Assembly: GCA_009916335.1 (NCBI GenBank)
Contig: SAAR01000097.1
Coordinates: 1 to 10,913 of the forward strand
Reading direction: 5' to 3'
Length of the DNA: 10,913 nucleotides
Source of the DNA: Erysipelotrichia bacterium
GTDB lineage: Bacteria > Bacillota_I > Bacilli_A > Erysipelotrichales > Erysipelotrichaceae
Shown: in pieces, positions 6,523-10,913 of the stretch
How positions within the stretch are numbered: position 1 is the stretch's first letter
Layout: every line of letters starts with the position of its first letter
Notes under the pieces: model-generated
What the model was told of the DNA's origin: nothing
What the model saw: only the letters and a program-made list of their open reading frames with translations
Database searches by the model: none
Translations under genes and position numbers: made by a program

Positions 6523-7398
6523 TCACCCAAAATATTGTATAATAGCTTGTGCTAATAAATTTGTCGAATTACTAATTTCATCATATGTGTTTTGATCACT
6601 ACCGACTTCTATTAAAACACTATTAGGATAAACCTCTTGATTATAGTAAGCTTCTCGTGTCATCGCTTGTTTTATTACCCCTTCTTGAAGAGTGTTAATG
6701 CGTGCTGTCAAATCATTAGATAAAGCACTTACCTGTTCCACATTTTTTGATAATCCACCAATGACAAACATCATTTTCGCATAATTTTTACCATTGATAT
6801 TTACATACGAGCTTTCACGAGGGACACTATCACGATGAAAATCAATAATTAAATCAAAGCCACCATAATTGACTAATGCTTCATTTAAATAATAATAACT
6901 AGCACGATAGCTAGAGTTATAATCTAACCCTTGATTTTTAAGCCACGCTGAAAAATCATTGCTCTCATACACAACTTGAATCCCTGCACTCTGTAATTGA
7001 TTAGACAATGCAATACTTGCATCAATGACTGTTTTATTATCCTGATATGCTTCTTGTTGATGCGTGTTATAAATATACACTTTCTTTTGTGAAGTAACTT
7101 GTGGCACCACACCATCATTTTGTGTGCTATTTTCTTTTTTAGAATTATCTACATAAGTACCACTGGATTCTTCCACTTTGTTATGCTCTACATTACTTAA
7201 AGTAACCCCATCCGCAACCTTCAATAAATTTAATTGCTCTTTGATTGAGATTTCACTTAATTTATGTTCATATACCTTTGAAGTGATGAACGATTCATCA
7301 AGTCCTAAAAAGGTAGGTAACGCACTAAAAAAAGGCGTTAAAAATAATAAATATGTAAATAGACATACTTTCACAAAGATTTTGACAGAAGTTTTCAA
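6523..7398 (-). CDS. spoIIP: Stage II sporulation protein P (peptidoglycan amidase/endopeptidase)
   Basis: A 291-aa member of the SpoIIP family. It has an N-terminal membrane anchor (~6-26), a low-complexity polar linker, and a C-terminal amidase domain from about 105. The domain shows VYIYNTHQQEAY with His113 and Glu116, LIIDFHRDS with His188 and Arg189, and a final LIEVGSDQNT with Glu264, consistent with the metal-binding and catalytic positions of the family. SpoIIP works with SpoIID and SpoIIM in the mother cell to thin septal peptidoglycan and drive engulfment. The start is TTG: a TGA stop immediately precedes it in frame and GAGGTGG lies 5-6 bases upstream, so no longer form exists. It follows gpr and has its own SigE-type promoter. 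Confidence 0.93.
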   Translation of the reverse strand: MKTSVKIFVKVCLFTYLLFLTPFFSALPTFLGLDESFITSKVYEHKLSEISIKEQLNLLKVADGVTLSNVEHNKVEESSGTYVDNSKKENSTQNDGVVPQVTSQKKVYIYNTHQQEAYQDNKTVIDASIALSNQLQSAGIQVVYESNDFSAWLKNQGLDYNSSYRASYYYLNEALVNYGGFDLIIDFHRDSVPRESSYVNINGKNYAKMMFVIGGLSKNVEQVSALSNDLTARINTLQEGVIKQAMTREAYYNQEVYPNSVLIEVGSDQNTYDEISNSTNLLAQAIIQYFG

Positions 7399-7414
7399 TC
7401 AGCCACCTCATTGC

Positions 7415-7443
7415 ATTGTATGAGTAGGCATTTTGTTTTATTC
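7415..7443 (-). promoter_or_regulatory. SigE-type (mother-cell) promoter of spoIIP
   Basis: On the minus strand GAATAAA (7443-7437), a 14-base spacer and CATACAAT (7422-7415) match the SigE consensus KMATATT-N14-CATACANT, with the -10 exact and the -35 at five of seven. The -35 overlaps the gpr stop codon. spoIIP is known to be under SigE in B. subtilis. The predicted leader is very short. Confidence 0.6.
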
Positions 7444-8315
7444 TATAATTGATCATAGTTAGGATGGATAACATGATTTAATGCATCACTAATAATAGCG
7501 ACTAAACAAGTTAAATCATCATCCATATTTTTAGGAGTAACTACTAAATCTATATCCATCGCATCTTTCATTTCATGCATCAAAGCCACCTTATCTAATT
7601 TTTGTAATGTTTCTTTAAGAATGGTCCCTATTGAAGTAACGGTGGCAACCCCAATTGCAATAACTGGTACATGTAATGTTTTTTCACTTAACTCACTGCG
7701 ATGATTTCCTACCCCACTTCCAGGTTTTATCCCTATATCGTTAATTTGTATAGCATGATTAATGCGGCTTGTACAACTCGTTGCCAATGCATCAATCGCT
7801 ATGACAAGATCAGGTTGAAATAAGGAAGAAACACTAGCCACCACATCTGCACTCTCTAGTCCTGTTTGCCCCATAACACCAGGAGAAATGACTGCCACAT
7901 TTCTTGTCCCTTCTAATAATTCATATTTTTTATCTGCATATAAATGTGAAGTAACTAAAATTTGATCACTACATTTAGGTCCTAACGCATCTGATACAAC
8001 ATAGCGATTTCCTAAACCAATAATTAAAATACGCTTTATTTCCTTATTGATTTTCTCCATCAATAATTGCATTTCCTCAATAACTATCCCTGCTATATTC
8101 GCCCTTTTTTTTGCATCATGCATCTTCTCATATTCAATTGTTACATAATTCCCAATCGCTTTTTGTAAAATATTATCTGCTGTTTTTACTTGTACATGTA
8201 CTACTTTACATTCACAAGCCTCTTTAATCACACATGAAATTGTATCATCGTGATGCTCTTTTACAATTAACTCATCACAAAAATCGGTTCTCAATTGTAA
8301 TCCTTCATCGTTCAT
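7443..8315 (-). CDS. gpr: Spore germination protease GPR
   Basis: The 290-aa protease degrades small acid-soluble spore proteins during germination. It keeps the N-terminal RTDF block (9-12), the IGLGNRYVVSDALGP block (99-113), GVMGQTGLESADVV (146-159), VIAIDALA (171-178) and IKPGSGVGNHR (196-206), all characteristic. Asp109 and Asp175 are 66 residues apart, the same spacing as Asp127 and Asp193, proposed as catalytic in the B. megaterium enzyme. The protein is shorter than Bacillus GPR (about 370 aa), and its pro-segment before RTDF is only eight residues. The ATG follows GAGGTG. It diverges from rpsT and is followed by spoIIP, as in Bacillus. No SASP gene is in the window. Confidence 0.95.
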   Translation of the reverse strand: MNDEGLQLRTDFCDELIVKEHHDDTISCVIKEACECKVVHVQVKTADNILQKAIGNYVTIEYEKMHDAKKRANIAGIVIEEMQLLMEKINKEIKRILIIGLGNRYVVSDALGPKCSDQILVTSHLYADKKYELLEGTRNVAVISPGVMGQTGLESADVVASVSSLFQPDLVIAIDALATSCTSRINHAIQINDIGIKPGSGVGNHRSELSEKTLHVPVIAIGVATVTSIGTILKETLQKLDKVALMHEMKDAMDIDLVVTPKNMDDDLTCLVAIISDALNHVIHPNYDQL

Positions 8316-8334
8316 ATTTTTTACACCTCAAAAA

Positions 8335-8364
8335 TAGTATGGTAAAATTCACAGGTTTTATTGC
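8335..8364 (-). promoter_or_regulatory. Possible forespore (SigG/SigF-type) promoter of gpr
   Basis: On the minus strand CATACTA (8341-8335) fits the SigG -10 CATNNTA exactly, and the sequence 18 bases upstream, GCAAT, only partly fits GHATR. gpr is transcribed by forespore sigma factors in B. subtilis. The -35 region overlaps the opposite-facing rpsT -35. Confidence 0.4.
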
Positions 8365-8389
8365 ATTTTATAATAAGTTTTGTTATAAT
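8361..8389 (+). promoter_or_regulatory. Vegetative promoter of rpsT
   Basis: TTGCAT (8361-8366), a 17-base spacer and a perfect TATAAT (8384-8389) precede rpsT. The predicted start is near 8396, giving a ~25-nt leader that contains the strong ribosome site AGGAGGTG. There is no room for a structured leader. Confidence 0.8.
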
Positions 8390-8420
8390 TTTATGGCACA
8401 TGAAATTAGGAGGTGTCGAA

Positions 8421-8684
8421 ATGCCTAACATTAAATCACAGAAGAAACGTGTTATTACAAACAACAAAAGAAACTTAGCTGTTGCTTCTCAGAAATCAAA
8501 CTTGAGAACTGCTCTTAAAGCTGTTGTAAAAGCAGTAGAAGCTAACGATAAAGACGCTGCTGTTAAAGCTTACTCTGTTGCTAGTTCTAAATTAGATAAA
8601 GCAGTATCAGATAAAGTTTACCACAAAAACTATGCAAGTCGTCAAAAAGCACGTTTAAGTAAAGCAATCAACAACATTGCTTAA
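8421..8684 (+). CDS. rpsT: 30S ribosomal protein S20
   Basis: The 87-aa protein is Ala- and Lys-rich and mostly helical, with the family opening MPNIKSQKKR, central NLRTALKAVVKAV and the ending YHKNYASRQKARLSKAIN. S20 binds 16S rRNA and is an early assembly protein of the small subunit. The start at 8421 is set by AGGAGGTG eight bases upstream and by the invariant MPNIKS; the in-frame extension to a TTG at 8361 lies in the promoter. It is the only plus-strand gene, diverging from gpr and converging on sdaA, the same divergent arrangement with gpr as in B. subtilis. The codon choice is noticeably optimised (GCT, AAA, GTT), fitting high expression. Confidence 0.97.
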   Translation: MPNIKSQKKRVITNNKRNLAVASQKSNLRTALKAVVKAVEANDKDAAVKAYSVASSKLDKAVSDKVYHKNYASRQKARLSKAINNIA

Positions 8685-8701
8685 TGAATAAACAAGCATG
8701 A

Positions 8702-8729
8702 AAAAACATACCCACTGCGGTATGTTTTT
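8702..8729. terminator. Bidirectional terminator between rpsT and sdaA
   Basis: AAAAACATACC and GGTATGTTTTT pair over 11 bp around the loop CACTGC. The T tract follows the stem on the plus strand, and the A tract gives a T tract on the minus strand. It can therefore end rpsT and the convergent sdaA transcript. Confidence 0.85.
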
Positions 8730-8736
8730 ATTATCT

Positions 8737-9963
8737 CTATCCATTTTCAATATCTTTATTTTCGTCCATTGGAACTACGCTCGCTAATCCCCCTAACGAA
8801 GTTTCTTTTAATTCAACAGCTATTTTCTTCCCTGTGTAATTCATCGTATTCACAACCATATCAAAGCTTACTTTACTTTTGCGAAGATTTCCTAAGTGTT
8901 TCATTAAAAAAGCGTTATCCATACTTCGTAAAGCAGCAACTGCATTACGTTCAATGCAAGGAATCATCACATATCCTCCGACAGGATCACAAGTCAGTCC
9001 TAAATGATGTTCCATTCCTACTTCAGCAGCACACTCTATTTGCATATCATTCAACCTTTGAATATAAGCAATTGCCGCACTAGCCATACTACATGCTGCA
9101 CCTATTTCAGCCTGACAACCTCCTTTTGCCCCTGAGATTGTGGCGTTATGTTTAATGAGATTACCAAATAAGCCTCCCACTTTCAAACTATCAACAAGGG
9201 TTTGTTTGTCAACTCCTTTATTATTGTAGTAATAATACATCAATGCAGGTAAAACACCACTACTTCCTAATGTAGGGGCTGTTACTGTTATTCCTCCAGA
9301 TGCGTTTTCCTCAGCCGCTGAGTAGGCATAGAAAGAAATTAACATTTTGCTACGTTCTTCATAATCCATACGATTCGCAATATCAAACAACTTTTTAGCA
9401 CAACGTTCAAGTTTTAACTTACCTGGTAATAAACCTTCTTTACTCAAACCTATTTCCACTGTCTGCAACATCTGTTCTAAAATAGTAAACATATATGTAT
9501 CAATATCTTCACATTCATTGATGTAATCAATAAAACGAATACGTTTGTTTTTACAATACTGTTTAATTTCATCTAAATACTGATGAGGATATACCTCTTT
9601 AGTATCATTTATGACTTCTTCTCCTTTGATGACAATCGCTCCACCACCAACTGAAAAAACCGTCCATTCGCCAAGCAAACATGTATCATTATATGCCTGT
9701 AACACCATTGTATTAGGATGTTCTAAGGTGGTTGTTTCATAGTGAAAATGCACCTCACATGAAGTAGGGGCTAAGGTCTTCTTAATAATGTAATCCGTTA
9801 AATGCCCTTTTCCTGTCAGTGCTAATGAGCCATATAAATGTGCTTGATAGTTTGTAGCACAAGCATAAGCCTCTTTAAATTTTAAACAGGCTTTTTGTGG
9901 ACCTAGTGTATGTGAACTAGAAGGTCCTGGTCCAATCTGATATAATTCTTTTAATGATTTCAT
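8737..9963 (-). CDS. sdaA: Iron-sulfur L-serine dehydratase (single chain)
   Basis: The 408-aa protein joins the beta domain (N-terminus, IGPGPSSSHTLGP at 10-22) and the catalytic alpha domain (SGGITVTAPTLGSSGVLPAL at 222-241) in one chain, as in E. coli SdaA but shorter (about 454 aa there). It deaminates L-serine to pyruvate and ammonia using a 4Fe-4S cluster. Cys283 (KGGCQAEIG), Cys325 (LTCDPVGG) and Cys336 (IPCIERN) have the same 42- and 11-residue spacing as the cluster ligands of the Legionella enzyme. Such clusters are oxygen-labile, which fits an anaerobe. The ATG directly abuts the holA stop (TAGATG), with GAGGG as ribosome site inside holA, so the two are co-transcribed. B. subtilis has a two-subunit enzyme at another locus. 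A related serine or threonine lyase activity cannot be fully excluded. Confidence 0.9.
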   Translation of the reverse strand: MKSLKELYQIGPGPSSSHTLGPQKACLKFKEAYACATNYQAHLYGSLALTGKGHLTDYIIKKTLAPTSCEVHFHYETTTLEHPNTMVLQAYNDTCLLGEWTVFSVGGGAIVIKGEEVINDTKEVYPHQYLDEIKQYCKNKRIRFIDYINECEDIDTYMFTILEQMLQTVEIGLSKEGLLPGKLKLERCAKKLFDIANRMDYEERSKMLISFYAYSAAEENASGGITVTAPTLGSSGVLPALMYYYYNNKGVDKQTLVDSLKVGGLFGNLIKHNATISGAKGGCQAEIGAACSMASAAIAYIQRLNDMQIECAAEVGMEHHLGLTCDPVGGYVMIPCIERNAVAALRSMDNAFLMKHLGNLRKSKVSFDMVVNTMNYTGKKIAVELKETSLGGLASVVPMDENKDIENG

Positions 9964-10913
9964 CTATTTCCCTCTTTCAATTAAAAACATTTCAAAACCG
10001 AACTTCTTATCTATTTTACCAGCTTTTATTTTTTGGTCTAAACAAGCTAAATCATTTAATGAACGTGATAATTCACGCTCATTAATATACCCACAATGCT
10101 CTAAATTTTTACTAACACGAAATGGGTGAGCATTTAATCTACTTGCTATTTCACTTTTATTCAATCCTGCTATTTGTAATATTTTTACCTGATGTAAAAA
10201 ACGATATTGCGAAGCCAACATTGCAATTAATGCAATTGGATCAATATTTTGGGCATTGAAATCAAGCCAATATCGATACGCACGAGCAAAATCATGACGC
10301 AAGATTGCTTGAAAAATATCAAAAACATTATCATCCATTAAACGCATGACTAAATTTATAACATCTTCTTTTTCAATCTGTTTTGCATATAAAGACAGTT
10401 TATCCAACTCACTAATAATTCTTGCTGGTGAATAACCGATTCGATAATAAAATTCTTGTAAAGCGTCCTTACTCAGCACAACTTGTTTCTTTTGACAATA
10501 TTCTTTAATAAACTTCTCTCTTGTAAAATCATCAAACATAGAAAACTGCAAAACTTTGGCTTCTTTATTTAAACGTTTTACAATTTTTTTACGACTATCT
10601 AATTTAGCCTGATTGCAAGTGAAAATCAAAATAGTCGATTCATTCGGTGCATCTAAATAGCGATTCAACACTTCTAAACCAGCTTTATCATCACTTCCTT
10701 GTGCAGATAAAAAAGTAGCCTGGTGAATCACTACTGCTTTATAATCACTAAAAAAAGGAATGGTTTGTGCATCTGCAATGATTTCTTCCATACTTGTTTT
10801 ACTAGCATCAAAGATGGAAGTATTCATTTCCTTTTCAAAGGTAATATGTTTTTCAATAATGCGATCCAATTCCTTTTTTATTAAATAGTGTTCTTCGCCA
10901 TATAGTACATAAT
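9964..10913 (-). CDS. holA: DNA polymerase III subunit delta, 5' end just beyond the window
   Basis: The reading frame runs off the right edge: before LDRIIEKHI it continues YVLYGEEHYLIKKE, the typical delta start, so probably only one to three codons are missing. The visible part is 315 aa, against about 330-350 in full-length proteins. The N-terminal region matches the AAA+-like delta family (YGEEHYLI, then SFF-like TIPFFSDYKAVVI, and later STILIFTCNQAKLDSRKKIVK). The domain III C-terminus has QYRFLHQVKILQIAGLNKSEIA and LNAHPFRVSK, the conserved end of HolA. Delta opens the sliding clamp in the clamp loader. It has no functional P-loop, as expected for delta. It sits upstream of rpsT/gpr, as in B. 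subtilis, and directly upstream of sdaA. Confidence 0.93.
   Translation of the reverse strand, partial: YVLYGEEHYLIKKELDRIIEKHITFEKEMNTSIFDASKTSMEEIIADAQTIPFFSDYKAVVIHQATFLSAQGSDDKAGLEVLNRYLDAPNESTILIFTCNQAKLDSRKKIVKRLNKEAKVLQFSMFDDFTREKFIKEYCQKKQVVLSKDALQEFYYRIGYSPARIISELDKLSLYAKQIEKEDVINLVMRLMDDNVFDIFQAILRHDFARAYRYWLDFNAQNIDPIALIAMLASQYRFLHQVKILQIAGLNKSEIASRLNAHPFRVSKNLEHCGYINERELSRSLNDLACLDQKIKAGKIDKKFGFEMFLIERGK

Noticed and set aside
6562..6568. A perfect Spo0A box TGTCGAA
   Set aside because: It lies near the 3' end of the spoIIP coding sequence, far from any promoter; a 7-base match in 10.9 kb is expected by chance.
6924..7118. A 64-codon open frame inside spoIIP on the same strand
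   Set aside because: It is an alternate frame within the SpoIIP amidase domain with no supporting motif or ribosome site.

Overview
The window is mostly a low-GC, strongly minus-strand chromosomal segment of a spore-forming Bacillota. The standard code is used (TGA is a stop, as at the end of spoIIP). The organism is plausibly of the Erysipelotrichia type, but that placement is an inference from style and gene content. Reading the minus strand from right to left, holA, gpr, spoIIP, a yqxA-like gene, lepA and hemW lie in the order known from Bacillus subtilis (holA, rpsT divergent, gpr, spoIIP, yqxA, lepA, hemW, hrcA). The B. subtilis backbone is interrupted by sdaA, fmt, an ECF transporter S component, a GNAT acetyltransferase and a two-gene regulatory insert.

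Right part (8.4-10.9 kb): holA (DNA polymerase III delta, its first few codons beyond the edge) runs directly into sdaA (iron-sulfur L-serine dehydratase). These converge on plus-strand rpsT (ribosomal protein S20), and one bidirectional hairpin terminator separates them. rpsT has a near-consensus housekeeping promoter. It diverges from gpr, whose upstream region carries a forespore-sigma-like -10.

Middle (4.7-8.3 kb): gpr (germination protease), spoIIP (mother-cell peptidoglycan amidase for engulfment) and a small YqxA-like membrane protein form a sporulation block. spoIIP has a good SigE-type promoter overlapping the gpr stop and starts with TTG. A terminator closes this block. A vegetative promoter then begins a second unit: fmt, an ECF S component, lepA (EF4) and a GNAT acetyltransferase, with very tight spacing.

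Left part (0.25-2.25 kb): an apparent three-gene operon contains an unrecognised 271-aa protein with a C-terminal winged-helix-like segment, a 233-aa Spo0A-like regulator, and hemW. The Spo0A-like protein keeps the Spo0A effector domain (TTSSRVER recognition helix) but has a degenerate receiver domain. A palindrome resembling a Spo0A box lies upstream of the first gene. This pair is the most unusual biology in the window.

Left edge (1-~250): the last quarter kilobase is about 60% GC by hand count, against about one third or less in the neighbouring sequence. It encodes, in a different frame, part of a HipA-like kinase typical of Proteobacteria. It joins hemW in mid-gene at a shared 7-base sequence. 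The simplest explanation is an assembly or library chimera, so the left edge should not be read as the native hemW context.
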